In this document: positions 1-5,367 of the stretch, one piece after another | Layout: every line of letters starts with the position of its first letter | Numbering within the stretch: position 1 is the stretch's first letter | Assembly: GCA_035537555.1 (NCBI GenBank) | Contig: DATLMR010000417.1 | Span: forward strand, 1-9,681 | Length of the DNA: 9,681 bases | From: DATLMR01 sp035537555 | Lineage (GTDB): Bacteria > Acidobacteriota > Blastocatellia > UBA7656 | Reading direction: 5' to 3' | The notes under the pieces: generated by a model | Database searches by the model: none | Told to the model about the DNA's origin: nothing | The model's input: the letters and a program-made list of their open reading frames with translations, nothing else | Translations under genes and position numbers: made by a program

Positions 1-126
1 GGAGACAACACGCAGATGGAGATAGAGTTGATCGCGCCGATAGCGATGGAGAAGGGGTTGAGGTTTGCGATCAGGGAGGGTGGGCGGACGGTTGGTGCCG
101 GCACCGTCTCTGAAATCGTAGAGTAA
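1..126 (+). CDS. tuf: Elongation factor Tu, C-terminal end (partial)
   Basis: This is the last 41 codons plus TAA of EF-Tu, cut by the left edge. EF-Tu is the GTPase that carries aminoacyl-tRNA to the ribosomal A site. The fragment is the end of domain III: GDN at the very start, then ELIAPIAMEKGLRFAIREGG, then RTVGAG, the near-invariant EF-Tu tail, ending SEIVE. The G domain lies outside the window. It sits 44 bp before rpsJ on the same strand, the common str-S10 junction, so the two are probably co-transcribed. Both leucines here are TTG and the arginines are AGG or CGG, unlike the CTC/CTG and CGC preferred downstream; the sample is small. Identity is certain; only the full length and copy number are unknown. 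Confidence 0.97.
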   Translation, partial: GDNTQMEIELIAPIAMEKGLRFAIREGGRTVGAGTVSEIVE

Positions 127-142
127 GGTCGTACCGAAAAAA

Positions 143-158
143 GCGGTGACGATACCGC
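143..158 (+). other. Small inverted repeat in tuf-rpsJ spacer
   Basis: GCGGT (143-147) and ACCGC (154-158) form a 5-bp stem around a 6-base loop. No T-run follows, so it does not look like an intrinsic terminator. It ends 12 bases before the rpsJ start and could at most modulate rpsJ translation. Chance occurrence in GC-rich DNA is quite possible. Confidence 0.3.
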
Positions 159-170
159 GAGAGATTAGAT

Positions 171-497
171 ATGCTGAACGATAAGATCAGAATTCGGCTC
201 AAGGCTTACGATTACCGGGTGCTCGACCAGTCGACGGCTGAGATAGTCGACACCGCCAAGCGCACCGGAGCACGCGTCGCCGGCCCGATCCCTCTGCCCA
301 CGATCAAGAACAAGTACACCGTGCTCAGAAGTCCGCACGTTGACAAGAAATCGCGTGAGCAGTTTGAGATTCGCACGCACAAGCGACTTATGGATATTCT
401 CGACCCCACGCCGCAGACGGTTGACGCGCTGATGAAGCTCGATCTCCCGGCCGGCGTCGACGTAGAGATAAAAGCCTTCGGCAAGGATCACAAGTAA
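171..497 (+). CDS. rpsJ: 30S ribosomal protein S10
   Basis: S10 (108 aa, family usually 100-105) is a small-subunit head protein near S3 and S14. In Escherichia coli it also partners NusB in transcription antitermination. The opening DKIRIRLKAYDYRVLDQS is the S10 signature, followed by GPIPLPT, where family members have a conserved GP(I/V)PLPT turn, the extended-loop segment with SPHVDKKSREQFEIRTHKR around residues 61-79, and the DLPAGVDVEIK strand near the end. The start at 171 gives the expected N terminus; the ribosome binding site is weak (GAGA in 161-164). Nothing is missing. It follows tuf by 44 bp and precedes rplC by 82 bp, the usual first gene of the S10 cluster. No separate leader long enough for an L4-type attenuator is present upstream. 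Confidence 0.98.
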   Translation: MLNDKIRIRLKAYDYRVLDQSTAEIVDTAKRTGARVAGPIPLPTIKNKYTVLRSPHVDKKSREQFEIRTHKRLMDILDPTPQTVDALMKLDLPAGVDVEIKAFGKDHK

Positions 498-520
498 ATC
501 AGTCTGGAATCTCGGGCCGT

Positions 521-544
521 AGCGGCGGGTTTGAGTACGCCGCT
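521..544 (+). other. Inverted repeat in rpsJ-rplC spacer
   Basis: AGCGGCG (521-527) is perfectly complementary to CGCCGCT (538-544), giving a 7-bp stem with a 10-base loop. It is followed by a 14-bp-period direct repeat of GCTCCCG (542-548 and 556-562). No T-run follows. It is one of several spacer hairpins in this operon; the role is unknown. Confidence 0.4.
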
Positions 545-579
545 CCCGGCTAAAGGCTCCCGACTCAGGGCTCACAATT

Positions 580-1209
580 ATGGTGAACGGAATTATCGGT
601 AAGAAGGTTGGGATGACCCAGCTGTTTGCGCCAGACGGCTCGGTGACGCCGGTGACGGTGATAAAGGCTGGCCCTTGCATCGTCGTTCAAAAGAAGACCG
701 TCAACATCGACGGTTACAACGCGGTCCAGCTCGGGTTCGTCGAAGAGAAGCCGCCGCGCCGCGTCAACAAGCCGACTGAAGGCCATTTCAAGAGGGCGGG
801 CGTGCCTCCTACTCGCGTGCTGCGGGAGATTCGCATCGACGCGAGCGAGGAGGCGACCAACGTCGGCGACAAGATTCTCGTCGATATGTTCAACCCGAAC
901 GATCTGGTCGACGTGATCGGAAAGTCGAAGGGGCGCGGGTTCGCCGGCTTCATCAAGCGGCACGGGTTCGGCGGAGGTCGCGCCACTCACGGCTCGATGT
1001 TCCATCGCGCGCCCGGCTCGATCGGCCAGTCGGCGTACCCGTCGCGCGTAATCAAAGGCACTAAGATGGCCGGACACATGGGCGACGAGCGCAAGAGCCT
1101 GAAGAACCTGCGCGTGGTCGCGGTCGATACGGAGAACAATCTCCTGATGGTTCGGGGCGCCGTGCCCGGTCCGAACGGCGCGTACGTTTTGATCAAGAAG
1201 GCGCAGTAA
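580..1209 (+). CDS. rplC: 50S ribosomal protein L3
   Basis: L3 (209 aa, the family's normal size) is an early-assembly 23S rRNA binder whose extended loop reaches towards the peptidyl-transferase centre. The start MVNGIIGKKVGMTQLF is diagnostic. The central loop carries SKGRGFAGFIKRHGFGGG (about 116-133), then THGSMFHRAPGSIGQ with Gln150, the residue that PrmB methylates in Escherichia coli L3. KMAGHMGDE (162-170) and VRGAVPGPNG (191-200) complete the family blocks. ATG at 580 lies behind CTCACAATT with no clear Shine-Dalgarno, so the start rests on protein similarity. The TAA stop is directly followed by TAG, a tandem stop. It is the second gene of the S10 cluster, 90 bp before rplD. No anomalies in the protein. 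Confidence 0.98.
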   Translation: MVNGIIGKKVGMTQLFAPDGSVTPVTVIKAGPCIVVQKKTVNIDGYNAVQLGFVEEKPPRRVNKPTEGHFKRAGVPPTRVLREIRIDASEEATNVGDKILVDMFNPNDLVDVIGKSKGRGFAGFIKRHGFGGGRATHGSMFHRAPGSIGQSAYPSRVIKGTKMAGHMGDERKSLKNLRVVAVDTENNLLMVRGAVPGPNGAYVLIKKAQ

Positions 1210-1299
1210 TAGAGCCTTGAGCGGCGAGCCCTCCGGCTGATCCCGGGTATTCGATCCGGTCATCCGGCGCTCGGCGCACAAGTGGGATGGAGCGAAGCG

Positions 1300-1929
1300 A
1301 TGCCTGTCGTAAAGGTAAAGAATCTGAAGAACGAAGAGGTGGGCGAGTTGGAGCTTTCCGACGCCGTGTTCGGCGTTCCGCTCAACAAGTCGCTCATCTA
1401 TGAAGCTGTGAAGAACTATCTCGCCAACCAGAGATCCGGGACCTCGGCCACCAAGACGCGCGGCGAAGTGAGCGGCTCGGGCAAAAAGCTCTGGAAGCAG
1501 AAGGGCACCGGCCGCGCGCGCGTCGCCAGCCTGCGGAGCCCCCTGTGGAAGGGCGGCGGAAACGTGCACGGCCCGCAGCCGCGCGACTGGTCTTACCGCA
1601 TCCCGAAGAAGATGCGGCGCGGCGCGATTCGCTCGGTCCTGTCGGAGCGGCTCAGGGAGGGCGGCCTCGTCATAATCGAGAATTTCGAGCTCCAGTCGCA
1701 CAAGACGAAAGACTTCGTGACGACTCTGAGCGGCCTCGGACTCGACAAGCGCACCCTGATAATCGACTCGCTGCTCGACAACGGCAACCTGGCGCTCTCG
1801 TCGCGCAACCTTCCCGGCGTCACCTGCGTCTCGCCGAACGGCGTGAACGTGTACGACCTGCTCACGCACGAACAGCTGGCGCTCACGCGCGAAGCGGCGA
1901 GCGAGCTCGAAAAGCAGCTGAGCAAGTAG
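1300..1929 (+). CDS. rplD: 50S ribosomal protein L4
   Basis: L4 (209 aa) binds 23S rRNA domain I and lines the exit tunnel with L22. In many bacteria it also represses its own S10 operon. The extended tunnel loop is clear: KKLWKQKGTGRARVASLRSP (about 62-81), then WKGGGNVHGPQPR. The globular end holds MRRGAIRSVLSERLREGGLVII and a NVYDLLTHEQLALT close matching the usual NVYDIL(K/N)...LVLT ending. I choose ATG at 1300 because GGAG at 1289-1292 sits 7 bases upstream and the protein then begins MPVVKVKN. An in-frame GTG at 1282 would add six residues, MGWSEA, that look non-native. It precedes rplW by 40 bp. The E. coli S10 leader that L4 binds has no visible counterpart here. Confidence 0.97.
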   Translation: MPVVKVKNLKNEEVGELELSDAVFGVPLNKSLIYEAVKNYLANQRSGTSATKTRGEVSGSGKKLWKQKGTGRARVASLRSPLWKGGGNVHGPQPRDWSYRIPKKMRRGAIRSVLSERLREGGLVIIENFELQSHKTKDFVTTLSGLGLDKRTLIIDSLLDNGNLALSSRNLPGVTCVSPNGVNVYDLLTHEQLALTREAASELEKQLSK

Positions 1930-1969
1930 GCACCCGGGGCACGTCGGCCGGGTAAGTTAGGAGACTCGC

Positions 1970-2299
1970 ATGAAGACTATTTGGGATGTCATAAAAGGGC
2001 CGATCATCACCGAGAAGGCGCTCACCATGAAGGACGAGCCGGAGTCGATGGGCCGCACCGGCAACGGGCGCCAGATCCTGACGCTCAAGGTCGACCCCCG
2101 CGCGACCAAGCCTGAGATCAAGCGCGCGGTAGAGCAGATACTCGGCGTCAAGGTCGACGCCGTGCGCGTGGCGAATTTCCAGGGCAAGATGAAGCGGATA
2201 CCGACCCGGCGCGAGCTGGGCCGCCGGTCCGATTGGAAGAAAGCTTTCGTCACGCTCAAGGCCGGCGAGAGGCCGATCATGTACGAAGACGCAATTTAG
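1970..2299 (+). CDS. rplW: 50S ribosomal protein L23
   Basis: L23 (109 aa, usually 95-100) sits at the tunnel exit, where it docks trigger factor and the signal recognition particle in characterised bacteria. Visible blocks are the IITEKA start (12-17), the VDPRATKPEIKRAVEQILGV helix (41-60, equivalent to the common ATK.EIK.AVE) and GRRSDWKKAFVTL (84-96), the family hallmark. The extra length comes mainly from residues about 22-34 (DEPESMGRTGNGR), an insertion of roughly ten residues in the first beta-hairpin compared with E. coli L23. GGAG at 1960-1963 supports the ATG. It lies 40 bp after rplD and 54 bp before rplB. Function is not in doubt; the hairpin insertion may be lineage specific. 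Confidence 0.97.
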   Translation: MKTIWDVIKGPIITEKALTMKDEPESMGRTGNGRQILTLKVDPRATKPEIKRAVEQILGVKVDAVRVANFQGKMKRIPTRRELGRRSDWKKAFVTLKAGERPIMYEDAI

Positions 2300-2353
2300 C
2301 CTCGGACCCGGTTCCACCCGGAGCCCGGATTCGAAGCTTGAGACGAGGATGAG

Positions 2354-3178
2354 ATGGGAGTCAAGAAACTTAATCCGACATCACCGGCGCGACGGTACCA
2401 GACGTACCTCACGCGGGACGAGCTAACGACCGACGCGCCGTACGAGCCTCTGCTCGCGCCGAAGAAGCGCATTTCGGGCCGCAACAACGACGGGCACATC
2501 ACCATGCGGAGGCGCGGCGGCGGGGCCAAGCGCCAGTATCGGATGATCGACTTCAAGCGCGACAAGACGGGCATTCCGGCCAGGGTCGCCACGATCGAAT
2601 ACGATCCTAACCGCTCGGCGCACATCGCCCTGCTCAGCTACGCGGACGGCGAGAAGAGGTACATAATCGCTCCGGTCGGCTTGAAAGTGGGTCAGACCAT
2701 CGTCTCCGGCCCCGAGTCCGACATCATCGCCGGGAACGCGTTGCCGCTTCGCAACATTCCGCTCGGCACGACGATCCACAACATCGAGCTCCGCCGGGGC
2801 AAAGGCGCGCAGATGGTGCGGGCGGCGGGCGGCGCGGCTCAGCTGGTCGCGAAGGAAGGCGACTGGGCCCAGCTTCGCCTTCCCTCGGGAGAGATTCGAA
2901 GGGTAAACATCGAGTGCTACGCGACCGTCGGCCAGATCGGCAACATCGAGCACAGCAACGTCTCTTTAGGCAAGGCGGGCCGCACTCGCTGGATAGGCCG
3001 CAGGCCCAAGGTTCGCGGAGTCGCGATGAACCCCGTGGACCATCCGCACGGAGGAGGCGAGGGCAAGACCTCGGGCGGCCGCCATCCGGTCAGCCCGTGG
3101 GGCCAGCCTACGCGCGGCTACAAGACTCGGAACAACAAGCGCACGGATAAGTTCATTGTGCGCAGAGCGAAGAAATAA
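2354..3178 (+). CDS. rplB: 50S ribosomal protein L2
   Basis: L2 (274 aa, standard size) is needed for subunit joining and for peptidyl-transferase activity. The N-terminal KKLNPTSPARRYQTY matches the usual KK.NPTSPGRR; here position 12 is Ala rather than the common Gly. SGRNNDGHITMRRRGGGAKR (about 41-60) and the OB-fold segment YDPNRSAHIALL follow. The SH3-like domain leads to AMNPVDHPHGGGEGKTSGGR (about 224-243), where His230 corresponds to E. coli His229, implicated in activity. The tail SPWGQPTRGYKTR and KFIVRRAKK is typical. Start ATG at 2354 has GAGG at 2345-2348 just upstream. It follows rplW by 54 bp and precedes rpsS by 80 bp. Confidence 0.98.
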   Translation: MGVKKLNPTSPARRYQTYLTRDELTTDAPYEPLLAPKKRISGRNNDGHITMRRRGGGAKRQYRMIDFKRDKTGIPARVATIEYDPNRSAHIALLSYADGEKRYIIAPVGLKVGQTIVSGPESDIIAGNALPLRNIPLGTTIHNIELRRGKGAQMVRAAGGAAQLVAKEGDWAQLRLPSGEIRRVNIECYATVGQIGNIEHSNVSLGKAGRTRWIGRRPKVRGVAMNPVDHPHGGGEGKTSGGRHPVSPWGQPTRGYKTRNNKRTDKFIVRRAKK

Positions 3179-3203
3179 CGACGGTTTTCAGCCTCCGATC
3201 CCC

Positions 3204-3220
3204 GGCCCCGGTTTGGGGCC
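3204..3220 (+). other. Inverted repeat in rplB-rpsS spacer
   Basis: GGCCCC (3204-3209) pairs with GGGGCC (3215-3220) around GGTTT, and C3203-G3221 extends it to 7 bp. A second self-complementary GC stretch (CCGCGG repeats, about 3219-3232) lies immediately after. No T-run is present, so this is not a standard terminator. It lies in the 80-bp spacer and could insulate rpsS initiation or stabilise the mRNA; that is inference. Confidence 0.45.
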
Positions 3221-3258
3221 GCGGGCCGCGGCTGGGACCCGAACATTGAGAACTGATT

Positions 3259-3549
3259 ATGGCAAGATCGATAAAAAAAGGTCCGTTTGTTGACGATCAC
3301 CTGGTCAACGCGATCATGAGGATGAATCAGGCGAACGAGAAGCGCGTCCACAAGACGTGGTCTCGCCGCTCGACCATACTGCCGGAGATGGTGGGACACA
3401 CCGTAGCCGTCCACAACGGAAAGAAGTTCATTCCGGTCTACGTGCAGGAGAACATGGTCGGGCATAAGTTCGGCGAATTCGCGCCCACGCGCCAGTTCAA
3501 GGGCCACCCTGAAAAGAGTGACAAGACCAGCAAGAAGGGAGGCAGGTAA
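3259..3549 (+). CDS. rpsS: 30S ribosomal protein S19
   Basis: S19 (96 aa, family 90-95) lies in the small-subunit head, forms a complex with S13 and contacts the A-site tRNA region. The family signature is complete: MARSIKKGPFVDDHL at the start, KTWSRRSTILPEMVGHTVAV (about 33-52), HNGKKFIPVYV, MVGHKFGEFAPTRQFKGH, and a lysine-rich tail ending KKGGR. ATG at 3259 follows TTGAGAACTGATT, with only a weak GAG at 3248-3250 as Shine-Dalgarno; protein similarity fixes the start. The end of the gene holds the strong GGAGG (3539-3543) that serves rplV, which begins 3 bp later, so these two genes are tightly coupled, unlike most pairs here. Confidence 0.98.
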   Translation: MARSIKKGPFVDDHLVNAIMRMNQANEKRVHKTWSRRSTILPEMVGHTVAVHNGKKFIPVYVQENMVGHKFGEFAPTRQFKGHPEKSDKTSKKGGR

Positions 3550-3552
3550 ACG

Positions 3553-3915
3553 ATGAAGGCACGCGCAGTAGCAAAATACATCAAGGGCTCGCCTCAGAAG
3601 GCCCGGCTTGTCATCGACCTGATCCGCGGCCGCAACGTGACCGAGGCGCTCGCGCTGCTTTCGGGAACGAAGAAGCGCGCGGCCAAGCCCATCGAGATCA
3701 CTCTTCGTTCGGCGATCGCCAACGCCGAGCAGAAGGCCGATCAGCTAAACGTCGCGATAGACATAGACCGGCTCAAGATCTCCACGGCGACCGTGGACCT
3801 GGGGCCTACCAAGTTTCGCCGCCGCGTTCGACCGGCCCCGATGGGCCGCGCCTACCGCGAGCGCCGTTGGGTCAGCCACATCACCATAGAGGTGGAGACT
3901 GCGAAAGCAGAATAG
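3553..3915 (+). CDS. rplV: 50S ribosomal protein L22
   Basis: L22 (120 aa, family 110-120) contacts all domains of 23S rRNA and sends a long beta-hairpin into the exit tunnel at the constriction near L4. The globular part begins ARAVAKYIKGSPQKARLVID, the standard YIR.SP.KARLV block, with IRGRNVTEALALL after it. The hairpin is GPTKFRRRVRPAPMGRAYRE (about 84-103), with the PAPMGRA tip intact and no sign of the insertions or deletions known from macrolide-resistant mutants. The tail is SHITIEV plus ETAKAE. The start is supported by GGAGG at 3539-3543 inside the end of rpsS. The 3-bp gap means translational coupling with rpsS is likely. Confidence 0.98.
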   Translation: MKARAVAKYIKGSPQKARLVIDLIRGRNVTEALALLSGTKKRAAKPIEITLRSAIANAEQKADQLNVAIDIDRLKISTATVDLGPTKFRRRVRPAPMGRAYRERRWVSHITIEVETAKAE

Positions 3916-3937
3916 GGGCCGGGCCAAATCCGGTCCC
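3916..3937 (+). other. Hairpin between rplV and rpsC
   Basis: GGGCCGG (3916-3922) pairs with CCGG (3930-3933) and CCC (3935-3937) around a 7-base loop, with T3934 bulged, giving 7 bp. It begins right after the rplV stop and ends 5 bases before the GGAGG of rpsC (3943-3947). It leaves the binding site open and could keep it accessible. No terminator T-run. Confidence 0.45.
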
Positions 3938-3951
3938 AAATTGGAGGATTT

Positions 3952-4608
3952 GTGGGTCAGAAAGTTCATCCGTATGGGTTCAGACTCGGGTTCAATCGCG
4001 GCTGGCATTCGAACTGGATAGCCAAGCGCGATTACGCCGACCTGCTGCACGAAGACCTCAAGCTCAAGAAGGAGCTGAAGACTCGCTTCGCCGGCGCGGG
4101 CGTGTCCAACATCGACGTGGAGCGCGCCGCCAACAAGCTGAAGATCATAATCCACACGTCGCGGCCCGGGATCATCATCGGCCGCAAGGGCGCTGAGATC
4201 GATAAGCTCAAGGCCGAGATAAAAGACCGGACCGGCCGCGAGGTCTACGTCAACATCCAGGAGATTCATAAGCCCGAGCTGAACGCGCAGCTCCAGGCGG
4301 AGCAGATCGCCCAGCAGCTCGAAAAGCGCATCGCATTCCGCCGCGCCATGCGCCGCGCGGTCGAAAACGCCCAGCGCTTCGGCGCGCAGGGCATCAAGGT
4401 TCGCGTCTCCGGCCGGTTGAACGGGGCCGAGATCGCGCGCTCCGAGTGGTACTTGCAGGGCCGCCTCCCGCTCCACACCCTGCGCGCGGACATCGACTAC
4501 GGTTTTGCGGAGGCGCACACCACGTTCGGCGTCATCGGCGTCAAGGTGTGGATCTATCGCGGAGACGAGATGACCATCCGGCGGGCGGTACAGGCGAGGA
4601 GACAATAA
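3952..4608 (+). CDS. rpsC: 30S ribosomal protein S3
   Basis: S3 (218 aa, family 205-240) lines the mRNA entry channel in the small-subunit head with S4 and S5, and has helicase-linked basic residues in E. coli. MGQKVHPYGFRLG is the invariant start. The KH domain follows with IIIGRKG (74-80; GxxG as GRKG) in context HTSRPGIIIGRKGAEID. The C-terminal domain shows RRAMRRAVENAQRFGAQGIK, SGRLNGAEIARSEWYLQGR, PLHTLRADIDYG and GVKVWIYRGDE, all standard. The start codon is GTG at 3952, chosen because GGAGG (3943-3947) lies directly upstream and the next residues are the canonical GQKVHP. It is the only clear non-ATG start in the cluster. The short C-terminal tail ends QARRQ. Confidence 0.98.
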   Translation: MGQKVHPYGFRLGFNRGWHSNWIAKRDYADLLHEDLKLKKELKTRFAGAGVSNIDVERAANKLKIIIHTSRPGIIIGRKGAEIDKLKAEIKDRTGREVYVNIQEIHKPELNAQLQAEQIAQQLEKRIAFRRAMRRAVENAQRFGAQGIKVRVSGRLNGAEIARSEWYLQGRLPLHTLRADIDYGFAEAHTTFGVIGVKVWIYRGDEMTIRRAVQARRQ

Positions 4609-4616
4609 GAGTCTTC

Positions 4617-4663
4617 AGCTTCGGGCCTTCAGGCGGTCGCGCCGAAGCTCGAAATTGAAGGCC
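4617..4663 (+). promoter_or_regulatory. Interlocked inverted repeats between rpsC and rplP
   Basis: Two perfect 8-bp complementarities interleave here. AGCTTCGG (4617-4624) pairs with CCGAAGCT (4642-4649). GGCCTTCA (4624-4631), inside the loop of the first, pairs with TGAAGGCC (4656-4663) beyond it. Only base 4624 is shared, so they can be drawn either as an H-type pseudoknot or as two competing hairpins. The element ends 17 bases before the rplP ATG, covering the approach to a weak ribosome binding site. A translational control element is an inference; no protein partner can be read from the sequence. Confidence 0.45.
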
Positions 4664-4680
4664 GAAACCGGGGACTGATT

Positions 4681-5121
4681 ATGGCTGAATATAAAATTCC
4701 AAAGCGAATGAAGTACCGCAAGCAGCAGCGGGGCCGAATGAGCGGGGTGGCCACGCGCGGCGCGGAGATATCTTTCGGCGAGTATGGCCTCAAGGCCCTC
4801 GAGCCGGCCTGGATCACCGGGAAGCAGATCGAAGCCTCCCGCGTCGCGATGACTCGCTTCATCAAGCGCGGCGGCAAGATCTGGATCCGCGTCTTTCCGG
4901 ACAAGCCCATCACGAAGAAGCCGGCCGAAACGCGCATGGGGAAGGGCAAGGGCGCTCCTGAAGGATGGGTCGCCGTCATCAAGCCGGGCCGCATTCTGTT
5001 CGAGATGGAAGGCGTGGACGAAAAGACGGCGCGGGAGGCCATCAGGCTCGCGGCGATGAAGCTTCCGATCAAGACCCGGTTCATCACGCGCAAGGACCAG
5101 GAGGGAGGCGGACTGGTATGA
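4681..5121 (+). CDS. rplP: 50S ribosomal protein L16
   Basis: L16 (146 aa, family 136-145) sits by the A site of the large subunit and helps position A-site tRNA. KYRKQQRGRMSGVATRG (11-27), GLKALEPAWITGKQIEASR (36-54) and RGGKIWIRVFPDKPITKKPA (63-82) are family hallmarks. ETRMGKGKGAPEGWVAVIKPG carries Arg85, aligned with the arginine hydroxylated by YcfD in E. coli (Arg81). The N terminus MAEYKIPKRMK is a few residues longer than the usual MLMPKRVK, and the C terminus has an extra RKDQEGGGLV. ATG at 4681 has only GGGGAC about 6-11 bases upstream as a binding site. The stop overlaps the rpmC start (ATGA), so the pair is translationally coupled. Confidence 0.98.
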   Translation: MAEYKIPKRMKYRKQQRGRMSGVATRGAEISFGEYGLKALEPAWITGKQIEASRVAMTRFIKRGGKIWIRVFPDKPITKKPAETRMGKGKGAPEGWVAVIKPGRILFEMEGVDEKTAREAIRLAAMKLPIKTRFITRKDQEGGGLV

Positions 5122-5321
5122 AGGCTGAAGAGTTGAAAGAACTGTCGGACGACGACCTGCGCGCCAGGGTGAACGAGCTCAAGGAGCAGATGTTTCGCAA
5201 CCGCTTCAAGCTCGCGCTTGGCAACACGGACGTGGTGAACCAGGTTCGCGGCCAGAGGAAAGACCTCGCCCGCGTGAAGACTTTGCTGCGCCAGCGCGAG
5301 ATCGCCGCCGAGCAAAAGTAA
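5118..5321 (+). CDS. rpmC: 50S ribosomal protein L29
   Basis: L29 (67 aa, family 60-70) is a two-helix coiled hairpin at the tunnel exit next to L23. The protein begins MKAEELKELSDDDLRARVNE, matching the usual MK..ELR.LS..EL...; it continues LKEQMFRNRFKLALG (the common LK.ELFNLRFQ.A.G), then NTDVVNQVRGQRKDLARVKT, where families have N...IR..RR.IAR..T, and ends in the helix LLRQREIAAEQK. ATG at 5118 overlaps the rplP TGA by four bases, and GGAGG at 5104-5108 lies within the rplP end. An open frame extends upstream of this ATG but belongs to the rplP-coding region and is not used. This is a true small gene of ordinary length. Confidence 0.97.
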   Translation: MKAEELKELSDDDLRARVNELKEQMFRNRFKLALGNTDVVNQVRGQRKDLARVKTLLRQREIAAEQK

Positions 5322-5329
5322 GAATAATC

Positions 5330-5356
5330 GAGCGGGGCCCGCGCCCGCGCTCTTTT
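5330..5356 (+). terminator. Weak terminator-like hairpin ahead of rpsQ
   Basis: GAGCG (5330-5334) pairs with CGCTC (5348-5352); past one G-G mismatch, GG (5336-5337) pairs with CC (5345-5346), leaving a 7-base loop. TTTT (5353-5356) follows at once, then the AAGGA binding site of rpsQ. The shape resembles an intrinsic terminator, but four T's and an imperfect stem argue for at most partial attenuation inside the operon. It is listed because it is the only spacer hairpin followed by a T-run. Confidence 0.25.
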
Positions 5357-5367
5357 GAAGGACGAGT

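Noticed and set aside
1282..1299. GTG start for rplD six codons upstream of 1300
   Set aside because: The GGAG binding site at 1289-1292 lies inside this extension and fits ATG 1300; the extra MGWSEA is not part of any L4 N terminus.
565..1869. Long open frame on the minus strand (434 codons) opposite rplC and rplD
   Set aside because: It is antisense to two clearly conserved genes; long antisense frames are expected in GC-rich coding DNA. The protein is Arg/Ala/Leu/His-rich with no recognisable domain.
2300..2348. CCTCG (2300-2304) pairing with CGAGG (2344-2348), which would mask the rplB binding site
   Set aside because: Only 5 bp across a 39-base loop with no further pairing; too weak to call.
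4965..5117. Extended N terminus for rpmC, reading upstream from 5118
   Set aside because: It overlaps the conserved C-terminal half of rplP in another frame, and L29 is full length from ATG 5118 with an ATGA junction.
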